Made by a program: the position numbers and the translations under genes
Shown here: in pieces, positions 16,460 to 24,579 of the stretch
How positions within the stretch are numbered: position 1 is the stretch's first letter
How the letters are laid out: each line of letters opens with the position of its first letter
The notes under the pieces: model-generated
The model's database searches: none
What the model saw: the letters and a program-made list of their open reading frames with translations, nothing else
Told to the model about the DNA's origin: nothing
Origin: Mycolicibacterium elephantis DSM 44368
GTDB lineage: Bacteria; Actinomycetota; Actinomycetes; Mycobacteriales; Mycobacteriaceae
Length of the DNA: 64,000 nt
NCBI RefSeq assembly: GCF_004014805.1
Contig: NZ_ATDN01000089.1
Location: 112,706-176,705, forward strand
Direction: 5' to 3'

Positions 16460-16812
16460 CGGGATTTCCTTTCCTCGTCGGTTATCGACGCCAGCAGGGT
16501 GTCCAGCCGGCGGTAGCTGCGTTCGGCGTCGAGCCGGTAGCGGTCGATCCACGCGGTCAGCCGTTCCAGCGCGGCGGCATCCAGGTGCACCGGCCGTCGC
16601 TGCGCTTCGCGCGTCCTGGTGACCAGGCCCGCCTGCTCGAGGACCTGAATGTGTTTGGACACCGCTTGTTTCGTGATGTCGAACGGCGCGGCCAGCTCGT
16701 TGACCGTGGCCGGCCCGCGTGACAGCCGCGCCACGATGGCGCGCCGCACCGGGTCGGCCAGCGCGAGGAACGCGCGGTCCAACTGAATGTCGTCATCGCC
16801 TTCGCCCGCCAC
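16456..16812 (-). CDS. ArsR-family regulator
   Basis: A 118-residue winged-helix regulator (DPVRRAIVARLSRGPATVNELA, then FDITKQAVSKHIQVLEQAGLV as the recognition region). No Cys/His metal site is visible, so it is probably not a metal sensor. The start is GTG 16812. An inverted repeat 20 bases upstream (16832–16847) is a likely operator. Coupled to the SRPBCC gene. Confidence 0.9.
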   Translation of the reverse strand: MAGEGDDDIQLDRAFLALADPVRRAIVARLSRGPATVNELAAPFDITKQAVSKHIQVLEQAGLVTRTREAQRRPVHLDAAALERLTAWIDRYRLDAERSYRRLDTLLASITDEERKSR

Positions 16813-16831
16813 TAGTCAACCATATCATTGA

Positions 16832-16847
16832 TCAACTGATTTGTTGA
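16832..16847. promoter_or_regulatory. Predicted ArsR operator
   Basis: TCAAC-TGATTT-GTTGA inverted repeat, with a third TCAAC at 16816–16820, in an AT-rich stretch immediately before the ArsR GTG. Autoregulation is inferred from position. Confidence 0.45.
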
Positions 16848-16853
16848 ATACGA

Positions 16854-16921
16854 TTTCGCCGAAAGGGACAAACGGGCGGAAAAGTGCGCGTGAAATCCAC
16901 CAAAACGTCGATTTCGGCGGC
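16854..16921. repeat. Intergenic repeat, copy B
   Basis: Second copy of the element at 15432–15498. Its ends, CGCCGAAA (16857–16864) and TTTCGGCG (16912–16919), are exact complements, so it can fold. It lies just downstream of rarA and upstream of arsR on the minus strand. Confidence 0.6.
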
Positions 16922-16939
16922 GGGACGGGCGCGGGTGAG

Positions 16940-18268
16940 TCAGCGGTTGCGCCGGATGATGGCGCGCAGCTTGCTCAGTCGGGTGGCGATCTCACGTTCG
17001 GCGCCGCGGTTGGTCGGCCGGTAATAGTCGACACCGACCAGCTCGTTGGGCGGATACTGTTGGGGCACAACGCCATCGGGGTCGTCGTGGCTGTACTTGT
17101 AGCCGATCGCGTTGCCCAGCTTCTCCGCGCCCGAATAGTGCCCGTCGCGCAGATGAGCGGGCACCAACCCCGCCTTCCCCGCGCGGATGTCGCTCATCGC
17201 CGCGCCCAGCGCGGTGGTGACCGCGTTGGATTTCGGCGCGGTCGCCAGGTGCACGGTGGCGTGGGCCAAGGTCAGCTGCGCCTCCGGCATCCCGATCAGC
17301 TGCACCGTCTGCGCAGCGGCCACGGCGGTCTGCAGCGCGGTGGGATCGGCCATGCCGATGTCCTCACTCGCCAGGATCATCAACCGCCGGGCGACAAAAC
17401 GCGGGTCCTCACCGGCGACCAGCATCCGCGCCAGATAGTGCAACGCCGCGTCGACGTCGGAGCCGCGGACCGACTTGATGAACGCGCTGACCACGTCGTA
17501 GTGCTGGTCGCCGTCGCGGTCGTAGCGCACCGCGGCCTGATCCAGCGACTGCTCGATGGCCTCGACCGTCACCTCCTCCCCCGCCTCCGCGGCGACCTCG
17601 AGCGCGGTCAACGCGCGTCGCGCATCACCGGCCGACAGCTGCACCAGCAGCTCGACGGCGTCGTCGGTGACCGCGACCTTGCCGCCCAGCCCGCGCGGAT
17701 CGGTGATGGCGCGACGCACCACGGTGCGCACCGCCTCGGCGTCCAGCGGCTGCAACTGCAGGATCAGCGACCGCGACAGCAGCGGCGCGACCACCGAGAA
17801 CGACGGGTTCTCCGTGGTGGCGGCCACCAGCAGCACCACGCGGTTCTCCACGGCCGACAACAACCCGTCCTGCTGGGTCTTGGAGAACCGGTGCACCTCG
17901 TCGATGAACAGCACGGTCTGTTCGCCATGGGCGGCCGCGCGGCGCGCGACGTCGATCACGGCGCGAACCTCCTTGACACCGGAGGACAGCGCCGACAACG
18001 CCTCGAAGCGGCGGCCCGTCGCCCCCGAGATCAGCGCGGCCAGCGTCGTCTTTCCGGTGCCCGGCGGGCCGTACAGGATCACCGAGGCGGCGCCGGAGCC
18101 CTCGGCGAGCCGGCGCAGCGGCGAACCGGCTTGCAGCAGGTGGTCCTGGCCGACCACCTCATCGAGCGTTGCGGGGCGCATGCGCACCGCCAATGGCGTC
18201 GACGCCCCGACCGGCCCGCCCGCGGTTACGCTCGGCTCACCGGGAACGTCGAACAGACCGTCGGACAC
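16940..18268 (-). CDS. rarA: Replication-associated recombination AAA ATPase
   Basis: RarA/MgsA-family clamp-loader-like ATPase acting at stalled replication forks. Walker A GPPGTGKTTLAALIS, Walker B VLFIDEVHRF, sensor region AATTENPSFSVV and the C-terminal tetramerisation part with PLSR/ASEDIGMADP motifs are all present in 442 residues. The start is GTG 18268. Position matches Rv2559. Confidence 0.95.
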   Translation of the reverse strand: MSDGLFDVPGEPSVTAGGPVGASTPLAVRMRPATLDEVVGQDHLLQAGSPLRRLAEGSGAASVILYGPPGTGKTTLAALISGATGRRFEALSALSSGVKEVRAVIDVARRAAAHGEQTVLFIDEVHRFSKTQQDGLLSAVENRVVLLVAATTENPSFSVVAPLLSRSLILQLQPLDAEAVRTVVRRAITDPRGLGGKVAVTDDAVELLVQLSAGDARRALTALEVAAEAGEEVTVEAIEQSLDQAAVRYDRDGDQHYDVVSAFIKSVRGSDVDAALHYLARMLVAGEDPRFVARRLMILASEDIGMADPTALQTAVAAAQTVQLIGMPEAQLTLAHATVHLATAPKSNAVTTALGAAMSDIRAGKAGLVPAHLRDGHYSGAEKLGNAIGYKYSHDDPDGVVPQQYPPNELVGVDYYRPTNRGAEREIATRLSKLRAIIRRNR

Positions 18269-18288
18269 GCTCCCTGCTTACCACGCCG

Positions 18289-19128
18289 CTATGACTGCGG
18301 GGCCGCCGTCACGAAGTCGATCAGCTCCTCGACGCGCCCGATGAGCGCCGGCTCCAGATCGTTCCAGTCGCGCACCCGGCCCCGGATGCGTTGCCATGCC
18401 CTTGCGATGTCGGCCTGCTCCGTGTGCGGCCATCCCAGCGCGCGGCACACGCCTCGCTTCCAGTCGACGCCCTTCGGGATCACCGGCCACGCCGAGATGC
18501 CCAGACGCGCCGGTTTGACCGCCTGCCAGATGTCGATGAACGGGTGCCCGACCACCAGCGTGTGCTCGCCGCCCGGACCGCGGCGCACGGCCTCGGCGAT
18601 GCGGGCCTCCTTGGAGCCGGCGACCAGGTGGTCGACGAGCACACCGAGCCGGCGCTGCGGTGCCGGCGCGAAGTCCTCGACGATGGCCGCGAGATCGTCG
18701 ACGCCGCCGAGGTGTTCGACGACGACGCCCTCGATGCGAAGGTCGTCGCCCCACACCTGCTCGACGAGTTCGGCGTCGTGGCGGCCTTCGACGTAGATGC
18801 GGCTGGCGCGTGCGACTTTGGCCCGCGCGCCGGGGACGGCCACCGAACCCGACGCCGTGCGTGTGGTTTTCGGCGCGGACCGTTTGGGCGCGGTGAGGAT
18901 GACGGGCCGACCGTCGATGAGGTAGCCGGGCCCGACCGGAAACGGCTTGCGGCGCCCGTGCCGGTCTTCGAGTTCCATTCGGCCGTACTCGATTCGGACC
19001 ACCGCGCCGACGTATCCGGTCTGGGCGTCCTCGACCACCAGACCCAGCTGCACCGGATGCTCGGTGGAACGGGCCCTGCGGTGGTGCGGATTGTTGGCAA
19101 GGACGTCGGAGCCATAGCGATCAGCCAC
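18289..19128 (-). CDS. DUF3097 protein with TOPRIM-like motifs
   Basis: A 279-residue protein of the actinobacterial DUF3097 family. After a small beta-rich N-terminal domain (about residues 26–80), residues 108–175 read like a TOPRIM fold: RIYVEGRHDAEL with Glu114 and Asp118, then a hydrophobic strand and LVDHLVAGSKE with Asp166. TOPRIM domains bind Mg and act on nucleic acids, so a nuclease or RNA-processing role is possible but unproven. GTG start at 19128. It lies 20 bp upstream of rarA on the same strand and may be co-transcribed with it. Confidence 0.82.
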   Translation of the reverse strand: MADRYGSDVLANNPHHRRARSTEHPVQLGLVVEDAQTGYVGAVVRIEYGRMELEDRHGRRKPFPVGPGYLIDGRPVILTAPKRSAPKTTRTASGSVAVPGARAKVARASRIYVEGRHDAELVEQVWGDDLRIEGVVVEHLGGVDDLAAIVEDFAPAPQRRLGVLVDHLVAGSKEARIAEAVRRGPGGEHTLVVGHPFIDIWQAVKPARLGISAWPVIPKGVDWKRGVCRALGWPHTEQADIARAWQRIRGRVRDWNDLEPALIGRVEELIDFVTAAPQS

Positions 19129-19261
19129 CGGGTGATCGTAGGGTCACCTGCGTGCTGCTCACCCGCGACACGGCCGAGGGAATCGCTAACGGGACCATCA
19201 CAATGGTGCTGCGCCGCTGGGATGCGCCACGGGTGAAGCCGGGTCCAGCGATGATGGAACC

Positions 19262-20053
19262 GTGGCAGATCTGAGTGCGTACGGACCCTGGGCGGTGATC
19301 GCGGGCGGCTCCGAGGGGGTCGGCGCGGAATTCGCGCGCCTGCTCGCCGAGGCGGGGCTCAACCTGGTGCTCATCGCGAGGAAGCCCGCACCGCTTGAGC
19401 AGACGGCCGAGGCGTGCCGGCGTCTGGGCGTCGAGGTCCGCGCGCTGGCAGTCGATTTGGTGGCCCCCGATGCGGTCGGCCGGATCGTCGCTGAGACCGC
19501 CGATGTCGAGGTCGGCCTGCTCGTTTACAACGCCGGCGCCAACACCTGCAGCGAGCATTTCCTCGATGGCGCGTTGACCGAATTCCAGAAGGTGATCGAC
19601 CTGAACATCACCACCATGCTCGCGCTGGTGCAGCACTTCGGCCGGCCCATGCGCGAGCGCCGCCGCGGCGGCATCCTCATGGTCGGATCGATGGCCGGGT
19701 ATCTGGGCTCGGTGCGCCACACCGTCTACGGCGGGGTGAAGGCATTCGGGCGGATCTTCGCCGAGAGCCTGTGGCTGGAGCTGCGCGACCACAACGTCCA
19801 CGTGCTGGAGCTGGTGCTCGGGGTGACGCGTACCCCGGCGATGGAGCGGGTCGGCCTGAACTTCGACGTGCCGGGGCTGCGGGTGGCCGACCCGGCCGAG
19901 GTCGCGCGCGAAGGGCTCGAGCAGTTGGCGCACGGGCCCGTCTTCGTGGCGGGCGGCAACGCCGACGACGTCGCGCGCCGCAACTATCCGGACCGCGCCA
20001 AGGTGGTGCTGGGCACGCACCGCTTCATGCAGAAGCTGATGAACGACGGCTAG
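19262..20053 (+). CDS. Short-chain dehydrogenase/reductase
   Basis: A 263-residue classical SDR: cofactor turn AGGSEGVGAEFARLLAEAG, NAGA motif in VYNAGANTCSEHF, Ser in MVGSMAGYLGS and catalytic YGGVKAF. The sequence between the glycines departs slightly from TGxxxGxG (AGGSEGVG). GTG start 19262. It is followed by an F420-type LLM oxidoreductase and an NTF2-like gene on the same strand, suggesting a catabolic group of unknown substrate. Confidence 0.9.
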   Translation: MADLSAYGPWAVIAGGSEGVGAEFARLLAEAGLNLVLIARKPAPLEQTAEACRRLGVEVRALAVDLVAPDAVGRIVAETADVEVGLLVYNAGANTCSEHFLDGALTEFQKVIDLNITTMLALVQHFGRPMRERRRGGILMVGSMAGYLGSVRHTVYGGVKAFGRIFAESLWLELRDHNVHVLELVLGVTRTPAMERVGLNFDVPGLRVADPAEVAREGLEQLAHGPVFVAGGNADDVARRNYPDRAKVVLGTHRFMQKLMNDG

Positions 20054-20105
20054 TTTCGTGCCCCGGCGCCGACCGCCGGCGACCGACCCGGGTAGAAACG
20101 TCATC

Positions 20106-20960
20106 GTGCGGATGGGTCTGTCGACGCCGGTGGTGGTGCAAGTGCCTGGGGCCGCGTCGGCGTGGGAGCACGACGCGGGCGTCGACGACATCGCGCGTAT
20201 CGCCGCGGTGGCCGACGAACTCGGCTTCGACCACCTCACCTGCTCCGAGCACGTCGCGGTGCCGGTCGACGACGCCGACGCCCGCGGCGCGACGTACTGG
20301 GATCCGTTGGCCACGTTGGCATTTCTGGCCGCCCGCACCTCCCGGATCCGGCTGGTGACATCGGTGGTGGTGCTCGGCTACCACCATCCGCTGGCGATCG
20401 CCAAGCGCTACGGCACGCTGGACCGGCTCAGCGGCGGGCGGTTGGTGCTCGGCGTCGGAGTCGGCTCGCTGGCCGCCGAGTTCGATCTGCTGGGCGGCCA
20501 CTGGACCGACCGCGGCGCCCGCGCCGACGACGCGATCCGCGCGCTGCGGGCGTCGCTGTCGGAACGCCTGCCCAGCTACCAGGGCGAGTACTTCGCATTC
20601 GACTCGATGATCGTCGATCCCTGCGCGGTCCAGGCCCGCGTCCCGATCTGGGTGGGCGGCCGCACCCGCCGGTCGCTGCGACGCGCGGTCGAGTTGGCCG
20701 ACGGGTGGATGCCGTTCGGGCTGCGCCGCGACGAGCTCGAGCGGTTGCTCGCCGAGGTGGAGCGTCCCGACGGCTTCGACGTGGTGCTGTCGACGCGGCC
20801 ACTGGATCCGGTGGGAAACCCGGACATGGCCGTCGACCAACTGCGCAAGCTCGGCCGGCTCGGCGCCACCGCCGTCTCCTGCTCGGTGTCGGCGACCTCG
20901 GCCGGGCACTACTGCGAGCAGTTGGCCGCACTGCACGAAATCGGAAGGGACATCGGATGA
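20106..20960 (+). CDS. LLM-class F420-dependent oxidoreductase
   Basis: A luciferase-like TIM-barrel protein of 284 residues. It has IARIAAVADELGFDHLTCSEH, then VTSVVVLGYHHPLAIAKRYGTLDRLSGGRLVLGVG, the standard LLM core, and PIWVGGRT. Mycobacterial members of this subfamily use F420. GTG 20106 or ATG 20112 are the plausible starts; the more upstream open frame is not family-like. Its TGA overlaps the ATG of the NTF2-like gene. Confidence 0.9.
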   Translation: MRMGLSTPVVVQVPGAASAWEHDAGVDDIARIAAVADELGFDHLTCSEHVAVPVDDADARGATYWDPLATLAFLAARTSRIRLVTSVVVLGYHHPLAIAKRYGTLDRLSGGRLVLGVGVGSLAAEFDLLGGHWTDRGARADDAIRALRASLSERLPSYQGEYFAFDSMIVDPCAVQARVPIWVGGRTRRSLRRAVELADGWMPFGLRRDELERLLAEVERPDGFDVVLSTRPLDPVGNPDMAVDQLRKLGRLGATAVSCSVSATSAGHYCEQLAALHEIGRDIG

Positions 20961-21448
20961 CTGACGACCGGCTCGCCGAACTGGAACGCCGCCTGCGTCG
21001 CATCGAGGACGAGCGCGCGATCGAACGGTCGATCGCGTCCTACGGCCCGCTGGTGGATGCCGGCGACGCCGACGCCGTCGCCGCGTTGTGGGCCACCGAC
21101 GGCGGCTACGACGTCGAGGGCTGGCAGATGAACAGCCGCGAGGACGTCGCGGCCATGGTGCGCTCGGACGCGCATCAGGGGCTGATCGGCCGCGGCTGCT
21201 GCCACTTCCTCGGTCCGGCGGTGGCCACGGTCGACGGCGACGACGCGGTGGCGGTCTGCCAGTCGATGCTCGTCACTCGCCGCGATGACGGGTTCGCGGT
21301 GTGGCGGGCGGGCGCCAACCATTTTCGGCTGCGGCGCATCGACGGCAGGTGGCAGGTCGTCCAGCGCACCACCCGCGCGCTCGACGGCAACCCCGACGCG
21401 CGCGACCTGTTGTCCGCCGGGATTGCGGGGCTGCCGCCGCGAACCTGA
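20957..21448 (+). CDS. NTF2-like (SnoaL-type) protein
   Basis: A 163-residue protein with an N-terminal charged helix (about residues 4–30) and a SnoaL-like domain (IASYGPLVDAGDADAVAALWATDGGYDVEG, and the C-terminal HFRLRRIDGRWQVVQRTTRAL). Reaction unknown. ATG 20957 overlaps the LLM stop, so it is coupled to that oxidoreductase and may work on its product. Confidence 0.85.
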   Translation: MTDDRLAELERRLRRIEDERAIERSIASYGPLVDAGDADAVAALWATDGGYDVEGWQMNSREDVAAMVRSDAHQGLIGRGCCHFLGPAVATVDGDDAVAVCQSMLVTRRDDGFAVWRAGANHFRLRRIDGRWQVVQRTTRALDGNPDARDLLSAGIAGLPPRT

Positions 21449-21450
21449 GC

Positions 21451-21486
21451 TTGTGCGCGAGAATTCGCCGAAATCTCGTACACAAC
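21451..21486. terminator. Hairpin between convergent genes
   Basis: TTGTGCGCGAGA and TCTCGTACACAA pair at 10 of 12 positions around a 12-base loop containing TTCGCCGAA. It lies between the stops of the NTF2-like and HxlR genes, fitting a bidirectional terminator. Confidence 0.5.
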
Positions 21487-21487
21487 T

Positions 21488-21976
21488 TCAGTTTCGACGC
21501 TTGCCGACCCGTACGGAGAGTTCTTCGGGAGGTACCCGGTGGCCGTCGGCGCAGCGGATCTCGACGGTCGCCTCGGCGCCGCAGCCCCGGTGTGCCAGGC
21601 GCAGTGGGGTGCGGTTGGGCAGGTGCCGTCGTCCCCACTCGAACATCGCCCACACCACCGGCATGAACTCGCGGCCCGCGTCGGTCAGCACGTACTCGTC
21701 ACGGCTGCGCTGCCCGGGTTCCTGATAGGGCCGCCGGACCAGCAACCCCGCCGCGACGAGGTCGTTCAGCCGCGCGGCGGCGGCGGCCTTGGTGATCCCG
21801 ACCCGCCGCCAGAAGTCGTCGAACCGGGTGGTGCCGTAGTAGGCCTCGCGCATGATGAGCATCGCCGACTTCGTCCCGAGCACCGCCATCGTCTTCTCGA
21901 TCGGACACTCCCCGACCGCCGACCAGGCGTCACGGTCGGCCAGTCGCCCCTCCAGCACTGTCATGGAAATCACCAT
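21488..21976 (-). CDS. HxlR-family regulator
   Basis: A winged-helix HxlR regulator of 162 residues: CPIEKTMAVLGTKSAMLIMREAYYGTTRFDDF and ITKAAAAARLNDLVAAGLLVRRPY are typical, and the Cys in CPIEKT is at the position where some family members sense redox or electrophiles. Two further Cys (GCGAEATVEIRCADGH) suggest a C-terminal metal or redox patch. Starts at ATG 21976 or 21964. Divergent from the thiolase gene, with a palindrome between them. Confidence 0.88.
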   Translation of the reverse strand: MVISMTVLEGRLADRDAWSAVGECPIEKTMAVLGTKSAMLIMREAYYGTTRFDDFWRRVGITKAAAAARLNDLVAAGLLVRRPYQEPGQRSRDEYVLTDAGREFMPVVWAMFEWGRRHLPNRTPLRLAHRGCGAEATVEIRCADGHRVPPEELSVRVGKRRN

Positions 21977-21993
21977 ACCCCTGAGTTGATTTC

Positions 21994-22014
21994 GCTATAC
22001 CTAGCGGGTATAGC
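21994..22014. promoter_or_regulatory. Predicted HxlR operator
   Basis: GCTATACC-TAGCG-GGTATAGC, an exact inverted repeat, followed by a third half-site GGGTATAG. It lies in the 77-bp gap between divergent hxlR and thiolase genes, so it could control both. Confidence 0.55.
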
Positions 22015-22053
22015 TGGGTATAGATGCCATTACTCAGCATTGAGGAGAGAGCC

Positions 22054-23235
22054 ATGGCGGGAATCACTGGCCGCGACGCGGTCATCGTCGGCGCGGTGCG
22101 CACACCGATCGGCAAGGGCAAGGCCAGCGGGGCGCTGCACGACGTGCTTCCCGTCGACCTCCTCGCTCACAGCCTCAAGGAAGTGGTGGCCCGCACCGGC
22201 ATAGACCCGGTGCGCATCGACGACGTCATCGCCGGCGCGGTCACCCAGGTCGGTGACCAGGCGGTCAACATCGCCCGCAACGCGGTGCTGGCCGCAGGCT
22301 TTCCGGAGACGGTCCCCGGCACCACCATCGACAGGCAGTGCGGCAGCAGTCAGCAGGCCATCCACTTCGCCGCGCAGGGGGTGATCTCGGGCGCCTACGA
22401 CATCGTGGTGGCCGCGGGCGTCGAGTCGATGTCGCGGGCCCCGATGGGCTCCAGTGTGCTGCCGGGCAGCGACCCGTTCGGGGCGATGGCACAGCGCTAT
22501 CCCGAAGGCCTTGTGCCTCAAGGGATCAGTGCTGAGCTGATCGCCGCCAAGTGGGGTCTGTCCCGCCAGCAGCTCGACGAGTTCTCCGCGGGCAGCCACG
22601 AAAAGGCCGCCGCCGCGACCAAAGAGGGCCGGTTCGACAACGAGTTGGTACCGATCGCCGGGCTGACCAGCGACGAGATCATCCGGCCGGGGACCACGGT
22701 GGACACCCTGGCCGCGCTGAAGCCGGCGTTCTACAACCCGGCCTACGAGCAGCGGTTCCCACAGATCGGCTGGCACATCACGCCCGGTAACTCGTCGCCG
22801 CTCTCGGACGGCAGCGCCGCGGTGCTGATCACCACGAGCGACGTGGCCAAGCGACTGGGATTGCGCCCGCTCGCACGGATTCACTCGATGACCGTGGTGG
22901 GATCCGACCCGCTGTACATGCTGACCGGCGTCATCCCCGCGACCGAAAAGGTGCTGCAGCGCGCCGGTTTGGCGTTGACCGACATCGACCTGTTCGAGAT
23001 CAACGAAGCCTTCGCCCCGGTGGTGCTGGCGTGGACCCACGACGTCGGCGCAGACCTGGCCAAGACCAACGTCAACGGCGGCGCGATCGCGATCGGACAT
23101 CCGCTGGGTGCGTCCGGCGCGCGCATCATGACCACGCTCGTCAACGCGCTGGAGCAGCGTGGCGGGCGCTACGGGCTGCAGACGATGTGCGAGGGCGGCG
23201 GTATGGCCAACGCCACGGTCATCGAGCGCCTCTAG
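22054..23235 (+). CDS. Acetyl-CoA acetyltransferase / thiolase
   Basis: A 393-residue thiolase. Nucleophilic Cys96 is in TIDRQCGSSQQA, the GNEAF-type motif is EINEAFAPVVLAW, the catalytic His is in GHPLGASGARI and the second Cys is in TMCEGGGMANATV, so it should be active. ATG 22054 follows a GGAG-containing leader (TTGAGGAGAGAGCC); the upstream ATG 22024 would add ten residues and lie beside the operator. It may do degradative or biosynthetic condensation; it is probably controlled by the divergent HxlR. Confidence 0.93.
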   Translation: MAGITGRDAVIVGAVRTPIGKGKASGALHDVLPVDLLAHSLKEVVARTGIDPVRIDDVIAGAVTQVGDQAVNIARNAVLAAGFPETVPGTTIDRQCGSSQQAIHFAAQGVISGAYDIVVAAGVESMSRAPMGSSVLPGSDPFGAMAQRYPEGLVPQGISAELIAAKWGLSRQQLDEFSAGSHEKAAAATKEGRFDNELVPIAGLTSDEIIRPGTTVDTLAALKPAFYNPAYEQRFPQIGWHITPGNSSPLSDGSAAVLITTSDVAKRLGLRPLARIHSMTVVGSDPLYMLTGVIPATEKVLQRAGLALTDIDLFEINEAFAPVVLAWTHDVGADLAKTNVNGGAIAIGHPLGASGARIMTTLVNALEQRGGRYGLQTMCEGGGMANATVIERL

Positions 23236-23305
23236 CGGTCGTACAGCCCCGGTTCACAGACGCGACGCGCCGGTCACAGCGTATGAAACCGCACAATCGC
23301 GGCAA

Positions 23306-23728
23306 TCAAGCTTTCTGCAGCTCGAACAGCGGGATGAGGCGGCTGGTCTTGGCCTGGTACTCGGCGAAGACCGGCGCGATCTCGGCCACCTTCGGATAGA
23401 GCTCGTCGCGCTCGGCGGTCGGGAGTTCGCGGGCGATCACGTCGTAGGACGTCGTGCCCACCTCGACATGGGCCCGCGGCTCGGCCCGCAGGTTGTGCAC
23501 CCAGGCTGGGTGCACGTCGCCTCCGGCGTTGGAGCCCGCGACGAGAATCCTGTCGTCGATGGAGAAGTACGCCAACGGCGAGATGCGCGGTTGGCCCGAT
23601 TTGGCCCCGGTGGTGGTCAGCAACAGCAGCGTCGCATTCTCGAACGGGCCGCCGACCTTGCCGCGGTTGGCGCGGAACTCGTCGACGATGTTTGCGTTGA
23701 AAGCCCTGCGGTCAGTCAGGTCGGTCAT
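23306..23728 (-). CDS. Deazaflavin (F420)-dependent nitroreductase-family protein
   Basis: A 140-residue Ddn-like split barrel: LLLLTTTGAKSGQPRISPLAYF, SNAGGDVHPAWVHNLRA and VEVGTTSYDVIAREL are all family hallmarks. It is shorter than the Ddn-like protein at 7600–8085 and lacks its basic N-terminal helix. The gene is divergent from the SDR at 23785 with a 56-bp gap. Substrate unknown; homologues reduce F420-linked quinones or nitro compounds. Confidence 0.9.
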   Translation of the reverse strand: MTDLTDRRAFNANIVDEFRANRGKVGGPFENATLLLLTTTGAKSGQPRISPLAYFSIDDRILVAGSNAGGDVHPAWVHNLRAEPRAHVEVGTTSYDVIARELPTAERDELYPKVAEIAPVFAEYQAKTSRLIPLFELQKA

Positions 23729-23784
23729 GTGCAGTTGAGCGCGCGAAGCCGCGCCGCTATTCCCCGGCCCGCATAATCAACCCC

Positions 23785-24579
23785 ATGCGGGTGATTGTCA
23801 CGGGCGCCAACAGCGGGGTCGGCAAGGCCACCGCCGCCGCGCTGGCCGCCGAGGGACATAGCGTTCTCATCGGATGCCGGACCGTCGCGAAAGGTGAGCA
23901 GGTCGCCGCCGAGATCGGTGGCGATGTCGAGGTGCGCCATCTCGACCTGGCCGATCTGGCCAGCGTCAAGGCATTCGCCGACACGGTGGAAAGCGTTGAT
24001 GTGCTGGTGAACAACGCCGGCGTGATGGGGCTGCCGTTGAGCCGGACCGCCGACGGGTTCGAAGCCCACATCGGCACTAACCATCTCGGGCACTTCGCGC
24101 TGACGTGCCTGCTCGCCGACAGGATCACCGACCGGGTGATCTCGGTGGCCAGCGCGATGTACCTGTTCAGCCGGATCGACCTCACCGACCTCAACTGGCA
24201 CACGCGCAAGTACTCGAAGTGGGGCGCCTACGGGCAGTCCAAGCTCGCCAACCTGTTGTTCGTCGCGGAGTTGGCCGCCCGCGGGGTGCGCGCGTACGCC
24301 ACCGACCCCGGCGCCACCGACACCGACATCACCCGGTCGTTGGGTATGGCCGAGCACCGGCGCGTTCGACGGCTGTTGCACACCCCGGCGCAGGGCGCGC
24401 GCGCCACCCTTCAGGCGGTCACCACCGACCTGCCCAGCGGCACCTATCTGGCGCCCCGCTTCAACCAGTTGGGACCGCCGAAGGTCACCAGGCCATTGGC
24501 CAAAGCACGCGATCGCGTGATGGCGCGCCAACTGTGGGACCTGTCCGCGGAGTTGACCGGCTGCGACTGGCCGCGCTAG
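23785..24579 (+). CDS. Short-chain dehydrogenase/reductase
   Basis: A 264-residue SDR of the retinol-dehydrogenase-like type: VTGANSGVGKATAAALAAEG, NNAGVMGLPLSRT, the HLGHFALTCLL segment and the YGQSKLANLLF catalytic motif. Its stop is convergent with aspS and shares the bases CTAG (24576–24579). Substrate unknown; related mycobacterial proteins act on lipids or ketones. Confidence 0.9.
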   Translation: MRVIVTGANSGVGKATAAALAAEGHSVLIGCRTVAKGEQVAAEIGGDVEVRHLDLADLASVKAFADTVESVDVLVNNAGVMGLPLSRTADGFEAHIGTNHLGHFALTCLLADRITDRVISVASAMYLFSRIDLTDLNWHTRKYSKWGAYGQSKLANLLFVAELAARGVRAYATDPGATDTDITRSLGMAEHRRVRRLLHTPAQGARATLQAVTTDLPSGTYLAPRFNQLGPPKVTRPLAKARDRVMARQLWDLSAELTGCDWPR

